This document shows, in pieces, positions 12,115-23,000 of a stretch of DNA of 64,000 bases. Within the stretch, counting starts at the first letter, position 1; every line of letters starts with the position of its first letter. The translations under genes and the position numbers were made by a program. The notes beneath the pieces are model-generated. The model did not search any database and had not been told where the DNA came from. It worked only from the letters and a program-made list of their open reading frames with translations. Origin of the DNA: Drosophila miranda (taxonomy: Eukaryota > Arthropoda > Insecta > Diptera > Drosophilidae); the NCBI RefSeq assembly GCF_003369915.1, contig NC_046677.1, forward strand, positions 21,036,913-21,100,912, in the 5' to 3' direction.

Positions 12115-13393
12115 ATGTCGACTGTTCGCGCCGCCACCGCCGCCGCCTTCAAGGTGCTCGTCTCGCATCCAAATGTGCCGGCGCCCGCCTTGGAGCTGCT
12201 ACGTTCCCGCGGGGCAGAGACAATCATCTGCCAAAGTGTGCCGCCCTGCAGGGAGGAAATTCTCCAGAAGGTGAGCGGAGTGGATGCCATCTTTTGGGCG
12301 CACTATCAGCCACTGAATGCAGGAATACTGGATGCAGCTGGAGCACAGCTAAGGTGCGTCAGTACTATGTCATCAGGAATTGATTTTGCCGATGTGCCGG
12401 AGTTTAAGCGGCGCCAGATCCCATTGGGTCACACTCCTGGAGTGGTAAAGAACTCGGTGGCGGATCTTGCCATTGGCCTGATGATTGCAGCGGGTCGTCA
12501 CTTTCATGCCGGTCGCAGCGATATCGAAAGGTGAGTGCAGTGCAGGCAACAGCTGATTGAGCTTTGTACTTGAGCTTTTGACTTAGCTTTTGTCATGGAA
12601 AAAGCAGTGGGGTATTGGCCTGCCAACTTGATTTGAGGATTTGAAATTCATTTTTTTAAGTGTCGTAGTAGCTACTCTTGATTCAAATTTTTAATACCCT
12701 CAGTTCCCAGTGGAAGACGGAACTGATTGACTGGCGCATGGGTCAGGAAATACGCGACTCTGTGATCGGTTTCTTTGGCTTTGGCGGCATTAGTCAGGCC
12801 ATTGCCAAGCGTCTACAGTGCTGGGATGTGGCCAAAATCCTCTATCACACACGCACCCGCAAGGAAAACGACTGCGAATTCAAGGCTGAGCATGTATCCT
12901 TCGAGCGGCTCCTCCAGGAGAGCGACTTTCTGGTGGTGGCCGCACCCCTCACAGACGAAACGCGAGGAAAATTCGATGCGAAAGCCTTTGGACAGATGAA
13001 GTCTAACGCAGTGTTCGTAAATGTGGCCCGAGGGGGTAAGTAGCGGAACTCGAAGATCAGAAATAGTGTAATTTTCCCTCTTCTCAGGTCTCGTCATTCA
13101 AAGTGATCTGCACGAAGCACTCACCAAAGGGCAGATTTTTGCTGCGGGCTTGGATGTTACCACGCCCGAACCACTGCCTGCGGATGATCCCATCTTGAAG
13201 CTGCCTAATTGCAGTGAGACCTATTCAGATATATTTTGATATGGATTATTTTCTATCGTATCTTTCATTTGCAGTTATTCTTCCCCATCTGGGAACGCAG
13301 ACAATGAAGACAACCATCGAAATGAGTCTTCTGGCGGCTAACAACATCCTCAATGCCCTCGAAGGAAGGCCTATGATTAGACCGGCATATTGA
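12115..13393 (+). CDS. GRHPR-type D-2-hydroxyacid dehydrogenase, paralog 2 (CG31673/CG31674-like)
   Basis: Four exons, 12115-12530, 12704-13035, 13088-13213 and 13275-13393, give 331 codons ending in TGA, with GT-AG introns in exactly the same positions and phases as the upstream dehydrogenase. The Rossmann motif is GFGGIS rather than GFGGIG, still with the two essential glycines followed by [21 protein letters not shown] and LPHLGTQT supply the substrate, arginine and histidine motifs. It lies about 575 bp downstream of the first gene in the same direction, so it is a tandem duplicate. D. melanogaster has further GRHPR paralogs here (CG31673, CG31674); I cannot tell which is the ortholog. 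Intact and probably active. Confidence 0.85.
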
Positions 13394-13580
13394 AATCCTA
13401 CAGGAGGAAGTTTTCAGATACAAATTGAGATATTCGAATTCTGAAACAAGAACAAAAAACTTTATATCAGATCATGGTGATCAAATAATAGAGTAGGATG
13501 AAAAATCATACTTTATATTATGATTAGGATATTAAAATTTTACTCACTTACACGTCTGCCATATTGACATTCAGACACTC

Positions 13581-13878
13581 CGTCAATCAGGATGATCTCT
13601 ATGAGCCTCTGAAATCCAACAAAACCTTTCCCGCTGGCTTGGATGTTACGAATCCCGAACCCCTGTCCCCCAAAGACATACTGCTGTCACTCGGCAATGG
13701 TGGTGGGTGGAAAAGGGGTGTGGTTTATAAAGGTTATGATCTTGTAGTCATCCAAGTATGGGCCATATGAACCCAAAGTTCTTATCATTCATATAGGCTA
13801 TGCCAGCGAAAACCATGGCTGCCCACAATGTGCTCCGCGGATTGGTTGGAGAGCCCATGCTGTCGCCCTTTTACTAGA
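13581..13878 (+). pseudogene. Truncated third GRHPR copy (last two exons only)
   Basis: 13581-13701 matches the third exon of the first dehydrogenase ([33 protein letters not shown]). After about 90 bp, 13796-13878 matches its last exon, ending with the same GEPMLSP and a tyrosine stop. The N-terminal two thirds, including the Rossmann motif, are absent. In the last piece a deletion and frame change remove the segment carrying the catalytic histidine motif. It resembles gene 1 more than its immediate neighbour gene 2. It cannot encode an active enzyme. Confidence 0.8.
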
Positions 13879-13909
13879 AAACGATCTATAAACTCTAATA
13901 TAAACTACT

Positions 13910-16554
13910 TTATTCACTAGAATTGCCCTCCTTATCCACCAAAACATGGGGTAGGTATACAGGATCCCACTCATCCCTCTGCAGAGCCTTAAGGTACTTC
14001 CGCCGCTCCTCCAGCACTTTCTGCAGCATATCCACGCCCAGCTCATCTGCCTGGTGCTTCTGTGCGATCTCAAGGGCTCGTCTCCAGTTGTGCATGCGCA
14101 GGGCCAGACCCACAGCCTGCTGGTACTTTCGATTGTGGAGCAGGATTGTCTCCGCCTCCAACATCCTTCCCAGCATCAAGGAGTTCTCGGCCATCTGCTC
14201 GGCACTGGACGGGGTCAAAGTCTTTAGGTGCTGCAGATAGCTGACCTTGTCGATCTGCAGAGCAGCCGAGTAGGCCTCCTCGCTGAGCTGCAACTGGTGC
14301 TTCCTCGTGGCCACTGCGGCCAGAGTGGCCCACAGACTAGAATGCTGCCCCATCCGACAGATCTTCAGGGCCTGCTGCCACTGACCCTCGATGAGGGTGC
14401 GATGGAGCACTTCGCAGTAGATGCTCACGTTGACGGGGAGCAGGGCGCCGGCGCAGCGAAATGTGACAACGGCATCCTCGAAGCTGTCGATGGTAATGTG
14501 CTTACCGAATTCCCTGAAATGACAGGTAAGGCTTAGCTAGGGTTGAGAGGTTAGAGATCGTCCTGCAACTTACGTCGTATCCAGGGTAATGGTCGTCAGG
14601 GCTATAATAGTCGGATCAGAGGCCCCTTCTCCTGGGCAATACCAAATGCTGTAGCAGGAGTCATGCACTCCCACCAGGATATTCGTTTCGCTGGCCCACT
14701 TGATGGCCGTTAGCTGGGTTCCGATCTTGTAGATCTCATCCAGACGCTCTCCACTTAGATTCCGCGTCTCGCTGATGTACAGCTCTCGATTGCCATCAAT
14801 GAAGGCCACGAATTGATCGTCCTGGCTGCCAGCGCGACAGGCGGCGATATCCGCCAACTGCTGCTTGGCTTTCAGAGAGTGCGGATCGTACTGCCTGGAG
14901 GCGCCAGGCATCAGGTCAAACAGATGCAGCAGACTCGTGTCGGAGTTGTCGCGAATCGCGAGGACATCGAGGCCAAGGGAGAGAGAGCGCCAGGTGAGCA
15001 GAGGGAGCTGGGCCTGAGAGCCGGGATAGCGGGGGTTCAAGTGCAGTCGACCTGTATAGGTATAGACCCAGATCGAGGAGGCATCCATTACCATGAAGTA
15101 CCTGAAACAAAATTCCGGGAATTAGTTTCCAAAAAGGAATTATAAGAAGATGCTGAGTGACACACTTTTTTCCCAGTTCGATGACCCTTGTATCGTTCCT
15201 GCCATCGATGATGATCGGTGTATTGATGTGCTTCTCGTTGTAGATAAGGATCTGATGGGTGGTGGCCACCACCAAGTGTCCATAGCCAAGGCCAAAGTTG
15301 ACAACTCTCTGAGGAAAGTCCAATACATCCTGACTGCCATTGGAAATGTCTCTGAGGGCAATGGACTTTCGACTGGTGCTGGTTGCCTTGAGATTCCTGG
15401 AGATGAGCTGCTGCTCCACCGCAAAGGCTACAATTAGCTGACCCGTGGAGGTGCCACAGGCCACCTGAGTACCATCCGAGGACCAGGCAAGGGTAAAGAA
15501 GGACCCCACACTGGGTGCTGTAAAGCGAGCACTGTTGTACGACCACTGAATAAGTGGAGAGAGTGAGAGATTAGATGTCTACTAAGAAGTGCTTTCTTAT
15601 GGGACTCACCCCTGTGCTGTGGCACAGTTTCAGCATATTAAAAGTCCCCACCAGCAGGAACTCCTTCTCCGGATTGAAAGCCACACTTGTGATGGCGTAC
15701 TCCTCCGCGGCGCTGGTAAAGAGATTTGCGCCCTGTGCATCCCAGATCTTAAAGCGAAAGTCCTCGCCTCCAGAGGCTATAATGTTGGACTGCGCGGACC
15801 AGCTCAAGGACAACACCAATCCATCATGAGCACGCCACTAAAAGAAGAAAGTATTGAGATGGGTCCACCTAATCTGAGATCCTTTTTCTGACATACCCTG
15901 ATCGACTTGCTGTTGGCGGCCAGTGGTTTGATGGATATATGTCCGCCCTGGCAAAAGACAATCGATGTGGAATTCGGGGCCCACCGAGCACAACGGATCG
16001 CCTCCTCGTTCTGTACGACTGTGGAGCGCAGCATGCCAGATCGCGACCAGATCTTGATCACCCCATCCTCGCCTGCCGTAAGCAATCCAGCCCCATCAGG
16101 ACTCCAGCGACCTGAACTGATGGCTGCACCATGTGCAGAGATGCTCCGCTCTACACGTGCGCTCTTGTTTAGGATAATGAATCGCCCATCGTTACTGCAG
16201 ATGAGCAGGGTATCGCTGCCCTTGCCACCGCCGCTGCTGCGTCCACCCAGCAGCAGCCAATGAAGATCCGTTGGCACAAAGTCATCTGGCAGTTTGGCCA
16301 CCTCCACCGAATCCCGGCTCACGTCGCTCCACTTGAATATCTGATGGTCATCGCTATGGGATTGTAAAGAAATCCATAAGATTGTAGACACGTAGTAGAT
16401 AATTATAGTTTTTTTACCTCACAAAATAGATTTCCTCGTTGCTACTCCAGTCTACACAACTGAGGGGATAATTGGTTGCCTGTGGAGTGCTGTTCTCCGT
16501 GTTTTCTCCAGCCTTTATGGAGCCCTTCTTGCAGAACCGTGTTCTTAACTTCAT
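13910..16554 (-). CDS. Oseg5: Intraflagellar transport protein 80 (IFT-B WD40 protein)
   Basis: Six minus-strand exons, 16554-16418, 16353-15897, 15837-15610, 15545-15166, 15101-14574 and 14513-13910, all GT-AG and in phase, give 778 codons. 777 residues is, as I recall, also the length of human IFT80. The N-terminus shows SDDHQIFKW and VAKLPDDFVPTDLHW, characteristic of IFT80. WD40 blades follow, such as GLLTAGEDGVIKIWSRSG, SGGEDFRFKIWDAQG and LAWSSDGTQVACGTSTGQL, forming two propellers. The C-terminal quarter is an alpha-solenoid (QWQQALKICRMG, HNWRRALEIAQKH). IFT80 is part of the anterograde IFT-B train that builds cilia. In flies it acts in ciliated sensory neurons. The 3' end lies only about 30 bp from the dehydrogenase fragment, so the two converge. 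Confidence 0.95.
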
Positions 16555-16651
16555 TTTGGGAACATCTTTTGTGACTGAAAACAGAAATATATTTTTGTTT
16601 TGGTAAGCAAGTGAAAATGGTTGTCAGGGTGCAATGTTTGTTGACCATTTA

Positions 16652-16666
16652 GTTGCTATGGGCTAC
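16652..16666. promoter_or_regulatory. X-box-like RFX site upstream of IFT80
   Basis: GTTGCTATGGGCTAC reads as two half-sites with a 3-bp spacer. Only one position departs from the RFX X-box consensus (GYYRYY N1-3 RRNRAC). It lies 98 bp upstream of the IFT80 start codon, where ciliary gene X-boxes usually are. RFX control of IFT genes is established in flies and worms. Use of this particular site is inferred. Confidence 0.5.
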
Positions 16667-17987
16667 CGACCGGGGTTCATACATCGGCTGGTTTCTGCGC
16701 AGACTAAAATATTTTATCACAGACTAAAAGATTTCCTCTTTTTCCCTAACTTTATTTCTTTATTTTGTTAGTCCGCTGAGATCATCGTATACATATACAG
16801 ATGTATGTAGCTTCAATATTTCTTAATTGGCTTAATTTCTGCAGAGGCATGTAATTACCAAATTCCGTTTCCGCTGTTGCCAGATTTGCTGTAAGCAAAT
16901 GGCTTTAGATAAGGAGCGCTAGTAGTGAGTGAATAGTCGCATTTTAGATGTTGTCAAAACGACCAGCCTGTAATTATAGTTTATTATTTAGCGAGGCAAG
17001 CGAAACTGTTTTCAGCAGCAATTTGCGATAATCATTGCGATCGAGTGAGTCGCAGATGACATGGCAATTGTTTAGGCAAACAAGATTTGCTGACGGAAAC
17101 GCTAAAACGTGACAAGATCTGATTGAACACGAAGGGCAAACATCATCGTGATGGACAGTGAAACTTTTAAGCTGTCCATAGAGCGAAACCATAAACAATA
17201 GCTTCTCTTTGTACTAATTACTTCCTTTTTCTTTTAATTACAGTCACTAAATGAGCTCCCAGCATAATGACCAACATAAAGTCTTGGTGCGCACGACTAT
17301 ACCTATCCCTCATCCTAATCGATTTCCAGAAAGGTTGTCCTGGCACAGGCTTCAATTATTTTCTAATTTGTTTGCAGTCATTAAAGGAAATTCATCAATA
17401 AATCGAATGAATCTGACTAATCATCCTTCAACGCACCCTCATGGCCCCGGTGCAAGTCCAATTTTATTGCGTTTGCATATCTGTTGAGCCCCATCTATCA
17501 TGGCGCTGGGGTTGTCTCCACCTTTCGTGTTTGTCTATTTTGTCTATGGAGTGGAGTTTCTTTCTGTCCTTGTCAGACATGAGTTTGCGTTGTTTGAGTT
17601 CGAATCGAAGTAGTAGGCGTAGTTTATTGGATTTACTTGACACAATTGACACATTTCTTGTACAATGAACCTTTTCCGTTCAATTTTGTTCCGAGGGGGA
17701 GTACGATGACTTGTTTGGTGTGTTATTGGAATTGTGGTATATATATGAAGAGGGTGTTTATGGGGCTATACTTATTCCTTGAATAGGAGTCCAAGTCAGA
17801 TATTTCTGCTTAATTTTCTAATTAGTTGGCTGGGCATTGAACTGGCTAGCCCTGGATTAGCCCTATAATTGGGATTAGACGAACATTGTTCCATAATTAT
17901 AATATTTTTATTTACGTTGTGAAAAGTTATATAGATTCATATCAGAATATTGTCACTATCAGTACACTACAGCAGAAAATCTTAGGA
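16667..17987. other. Intergenic region without a recognised gene
   Basis: AT-rich spacer between IFT80 and a doubtful minus-strand open frame at 17988-18425. Short open frames exist but none shows family motifs. Confidence 0.4.
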
Positions 17988-18425
17988 TTAATCTATATCT
18001 GTAATTAGGGAAGGATGGCGATAAAAGAATATGAAGAGGTTTCTCCCTGCAAAGTTAAAATCACAATGCAGCAGGGGCAAAAATGTCCTTAAGTCTTCTA
18101 TCTTGATCTTTCGACTCCAGCTATTCGATGGTTGTTTCTTGTTTTTTGGGCGGTTTCGCCACTGGTTCCTTGGAGCATACGGCCACCTTTGGGTAGAGGG
18201 GTTCATCTGCATGTGGCAATACCTGATCAAATTGGGAGTGTCCTTCGGCTTCGGCCACCTTCGCCTTTCCTTTTTCATTTTAGTTTGGGCTGTGGAGAAG
18301 GGTCTATGTGGAATGGCCACAGCACGAGTGGAGATTTGCGGATTTATTTTGATGATCCAGTCGAGGGGCACCTCCTTCCTATTGAGCCATCCTCTTCGGA
18401 CCACTGCATGGTCACCGGTCACCAT
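17988..18425 (-). CDS. Possible small basic protein, 145 residues
   Basis: A minus-strand ATG at 18425 opens 145 codons rich in Arg, Lys, Trp and Pro (KKERRRWPKPKD, RWPYAPRNQWRNRPKNKK). A basic, Trp/Arg-rich composition of this length is seen in some testis-expressed fly proteins. However, overlapping plus-strand frames of similar length exist (18031-18471, 18132-18602), so the coding strand is uncertain. No domain, no signal peptide. Listed as a candidate only. Confidence 0.25.
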   Translation of the reverse strand: MVTGDHAVVRRGWLNRKEVPLDWIIKINPQISTRAVAIPHRPFSTAQTKMKKERRRWPKPKDTPNLIRYCHMQMNPSTQRWPYAPRNQWRNRPKNKKQPSNSWSRKIKIEDLRTFLPLLHCDFNFAGRNLFIFFYRHPSLITDID

Positions 18426-18602
18426 GTCAGGTTTGGCTGTAGATTATATAAAAGCTTCTCTTCTTCTTTAAAGAGGGTGTGCTCTCTAAATCCGAAGAAA
18501 TATTTTATGAGGTATCTTTTTATGCCCTTCTTGGGAAAACACTATCTTTGCTCGAACTATTTTATGTTTAACCAACTCTCGCCAACTCTGTTCCTTTCGT
18601 AA

Positions 18603-20073
18603 TTTGGTCGTAAAATTTTTAAGACTCGGAAGACTAATCCAAGACCAAAAAATAACTTTATTCAAATCGAGGACACTCGCTCAAAAACAATCGCACTAGA
18701 CGACAAAACACAAGTCCACCGCTCATGCACACTCAATCACTCTGCCACTCCACACTCCCTCTCTGAATGCAGTTGAAAACGCATAAAATATTTGCAACAC
18801 ATTTCGTGGCCCCTCCATTCCCCTCTTCTCTCCCTTCGTACGAGGTGCCACTAAGCGAAGTGCGTTGCCCAAGTGCCAACATAGCATTTCCTTATCAGAG
18901 ACTTGCACTTGATTAGACGACGGGTGACGATGATGGCCAAATCGAACTCGGCATTCAATTGCTGGTGACGACTGTCTGCGGAGGAACGACGACCACGACG
19001 ACGATGGCAGCCACAGCCACAGCCACAGCCATTAAGCGGCAAATGGTGTGGCAAAACGCACTGGCTAACCGCACAGTGGGACAATAACAGATTTATGCTG
19101 TATGCTGGTAAGTTTTACGTATGAATAGACTATAAAGTAAGCTAATAGCGAGAATACATTTATTCACGTATTCCTTTAAATAAGTTTCTCCAGTTTGCAT
19201 TAGTTTGACCTTTTAAATGGACTGAAATCGGTTTTGACCGACCCACTTCCCGACATACACATTTTTGAAAAAATCGAATAATGGAAAATATTGTATGTGG
19301 AGTGCCAATTTGTAGCGAAAAACGTTTGACCATTTGAAGATCTTGCATATTATTTTGGAAAATAAACGGAATAACAGCCATTAATATTGTACCTGTAGAC
19401 CTGTAAAATATCTCTTAATTACCACTCTAGCACCACTGTGCCGCCATTGAAACTGCAAGTGTTGGCGGCCACCATTAAAAATGTGCAGCCATATCGTCGA
19501 ACAGTAAACTCGTAAACCCGACCCAGCCCCACGCTAGGCAGCTCCACTGTAATCCCCTCCCCGTCGCGTACTCTATCCCTTACCGCCCAACCTGTCGGCA
19601 TTCATTCTCCGGTTGAATGAAACGCTTTCAACTGCTCTCTTTCAACCAGCGACAACACAGCCGATTCGACGATCTCTCGCGGCGACTCGTGTGCGTTGGG
19701 GTTGGGTTCGGTTTTGTTATTGGTTCAACTGTCGCGTCTGTCGGCATTCAATACTCAGTGCCCACTGTACACTGTACACTATTCAATGTTCAGTATTCAG
19801 TCCTCAGTTCGCGTTCGCTTCGGTTCAGTTTTGGTTTCTGTTTCAGTTCGCATTCAGTTTGTCAACGCGTCGCATGCGTGTTCTTTCGGGCAGTCGCATT
19901 CCCCATCGCCGTAGTGAATATTATTCGGGAAATTTCAACCCAAACCGAGCTGAAGAAGTGCTGTGCACCCTGGCTAGAGTGAGCTGTGTGTGAAGTGTAT
20001 TACTGGAATATTCAGTTGAAAATTTTCGCTGTGAAAAACAAGAAAACATAAAAGAAAACTCCCTCCCAGGAAC
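18603..20073 (+). other. Upstream region and 5' leader of the first Ly6 gene
   Basis: No ORF with family support. A (CAGCCA)n-type tract lies at about 19008-19032. 19745-19870 is rich in TCAGT/TTCAGT initiator-like repeats, including two GTACACT copies near 19767-19780. The transcription start of the Ly6 gene is probably within this zone, with the leader running to the ATG at 20074. Exact start not determinable by eye. Confidence 0.35.
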
Positions 20074-23000
20074 ATGCCGTCCTACCGTTCAACAGGCTGC
20101 CTGATGCTGGCTGTTTTCTGCATGCTGCTCTGCCTCAATGCAGGTGGGTCTCAGTTGTACTCCTTTCGGTTCAGAGTCCTCCCAGATTTCCTGGACTTGC
20201 ATGAAAGGGCAGCTAATTAAGTGGAGTCTGAGGGAGGTGTTATGTAGAGCGTTAAGTGCGTGGGCGTGAGTTTCCATTTAAATGTGCAACAAAAAGCTAA
20301 GCTCGAGTTCGCTGAACCATCACCGAAAGGGGTTCCGCAAAAGGGGAGCCAGTAAAAACCAAAAGAAATGGCTTAAAGGGAACTTTTTCATGCTTAAAGT
20401 CTTAGGGAGCTAAGGGGAACTTTTCTTCGCTTAAAGTCTGAGAAAGCCGTTTTAAAATCTATACGTATTCAAGTGCCTCCTCAAAAGGTCAAGTTTTCTG
20501 TGATTGAAGCCGTTTGGTTCAGCTTAATTACAAAGAAAATCGTTGAAAATATATACACAATCAATTGTTTTTCTCGGTCTGACCTCATTGATAAGATGTA
20601 TGTGAATGGCATGTCTGAACTCCATTTACTTATTTTTGCATTATCATGGCAATTGTCTTGACAGTCTCAATAAGTACCCTGGCAATACCTGAAATGGTTG
20701 AGAGAGTGGGAGATATCTGCCATAGATTCACTTGTGATTTATTAGTATTACTCGCAGTGCACTCGCACTTGCACGCTGCTCATTTTCTGTTTATTTTTAC
20801 CTCAAACGTTCGACGTTGAGCACAAATATTTCCACAACCTTAAAAACTGAACGGAATAACAAAAATATTATAAATAGCCAGGAAAAACAGAGAAGAAAAT
20901 GTGAATGGAATGGCAAAGAGGTGCGGTGCAACTTTCCCAGAGAAATATATTTCTTGGCTGATCTTTCTTTCCCGGTTCTCAAATGGGTCACTAAACTGAA
21001 CAAAACTAACCAATTGAAGGCCTAGAAAACTTTGTGAAGTTCCCTCGATGTGGATTTGTGGATATGCGTGCCACATATCGGGGGGCATGTCATCAACTAA
21101 GAGTTTATTTGTGTTTATGCTACACGGGCGTGCCGCGAGTAGGCGAAGCAGCTGCCAACTTTGAGTGGCATAAGCCGAAGTGTCCGGCCTCTCATGCTAC
21201 TCGCACTCCACCATATAAAGTGACACAATAGATCCGAGTGGTGGATGATTTTATTGAGGGCAAGGAAGGGGAAGGATGGGTATTATGTGGAACGCAACTT
21301 GGACACTCATGCGACAGCCATAAAGAGGTAGAGAATGTTTTTAGATATAATCATTTTATAGCACCTGATATTTGTACTCGTGCAAGAAATAAGATAAAAA
21401 GATCCTCTGTAGATGGAAAGATATTACAGAATGTAGAACTCATGCAACCACCATAAAAAGTGACTCAACTCAACCATTAGACGATTATCTGCGAGCATGA
21501 TACATGAGTTAAATGAATGGAAATTGTAAAAACTTAACAAAAGTACATAATTAACATATTCCAGAAAACATGCAATTATTTATACAATTCCGTACAACAC
21601 ATCTGTGTGTCAGAGCCCCAGACCCGATGAGGCATCTTCATCCTTAACCTTGAGATCACTCAGATAAATCTTCTCAATTAATAATTCGCTGCTGTTGTCG
21701 TTGCCTAATTAAATCCATTCAGTCGCTGTTGCTGATTCAGTGCAATTCACTTGCCATATTTACTATATAGACGATAATATGAAAGAAAACTGAACTGAAC
21801 TGAAAACTGAAATCCCTCTGAAGGCACACCCACCCACAAAACTATTTAGAGAGCATGACAAAATGCCTGCCTTTCGTGTGCATTTTATAATTTCAAATAA
21901 ACTTATTTTGTTGCAATGGAAAATTCTACTTTGATTTGTAATTGTAAGATATATGTACGATTTCCATATGGGATTGGCTGCCTCCAAGTTCCAAGTAGGG
22001 CTTTCGTAGGGCATTTGATTACGTAAAGGGGTTCAGGAATTTCATGGAAATACTCGTAGCATCTTGATTACCTAACGTAAGGGAGCCTGAGGAATTTCAA
22101 ATTGTTATTTCAGATAGGAGTGGTTGGAATTTAAGGGTGTACTTTCGTTTACTTAAGAACGTAGGTGGCTCCAAGGGGGGAATTTGAAAGAGAAATAGTG
22201 CTACCTGGGGGTACACTTGGGTAGGTTCAGGTAGTTCCAAAAGAGATTTATAAAAGGAGTGCCCTAGAGATTACTCAGAGTAATGTTAGGGGGGATTCAG
22301 AAGCAAGCCCAAAAATCGTAGCTCTATTATTTCTTAGGAAATCTATTCGGTAGACCTCTGACATATCAATTAATTTGCATAGACATTCTCTTCACAGTCG
22401 CAGCACTCCTCTCATTCAGAGCTCTCCTAATTATTGAGGCATTCAGGCCAATTTTGATAAACGTTCGACGGGTTTTGCATTTGGCACTTGGCATTTTGCC
22501 AGTTGAATGAACTTCGGTTGCATGTCAGTCACAGTCACAGGCGAAGCGCAACTTTCTATCAAACCTGCTGCTGCTCTGCTCCCCCGTAATCTCTGTTGCA
22601 TTTTAGGGCCACAAAGTTCCAGCTCCCATACCATCCCACACCACGCACACCCCCCTATCCCCGCCATACACTCGTACTCGTAAGTTGGCAAGTTTAATGG
22701 GGAATGATATGGAGCGGCGGGCACTTTGGAAGAGTTTCTTTTTTGAATGGGGGGAGTGGGAGTGGGAGTGGTATCCCTGATAATCAACATGCTTCTTCTG
22801 GGGCGCAGAGTCGTAGGGTTTGTGGATTTATGTATTATAGATGTACCGGGGCAGATCCCAAATGTTGCAAGTCGCGACTCTGTTGTCACTTGCCTCAAGT
22901 TGTGCTGCCTAATGGAAAAATTGCATGCGAACCCCGACATATGTGTGGGAAACGAAACTGTTCGCTTGCCCCATTGTGGCATGCACTTGTGTACGTACGC

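Noticed and set aside
14062-15819. Plus-strand open frames opposite IFT80
   Set aside because: Shadows of the WD40 gene; the minus-strand exons are confirmed by six phase-consistent splice pairs.
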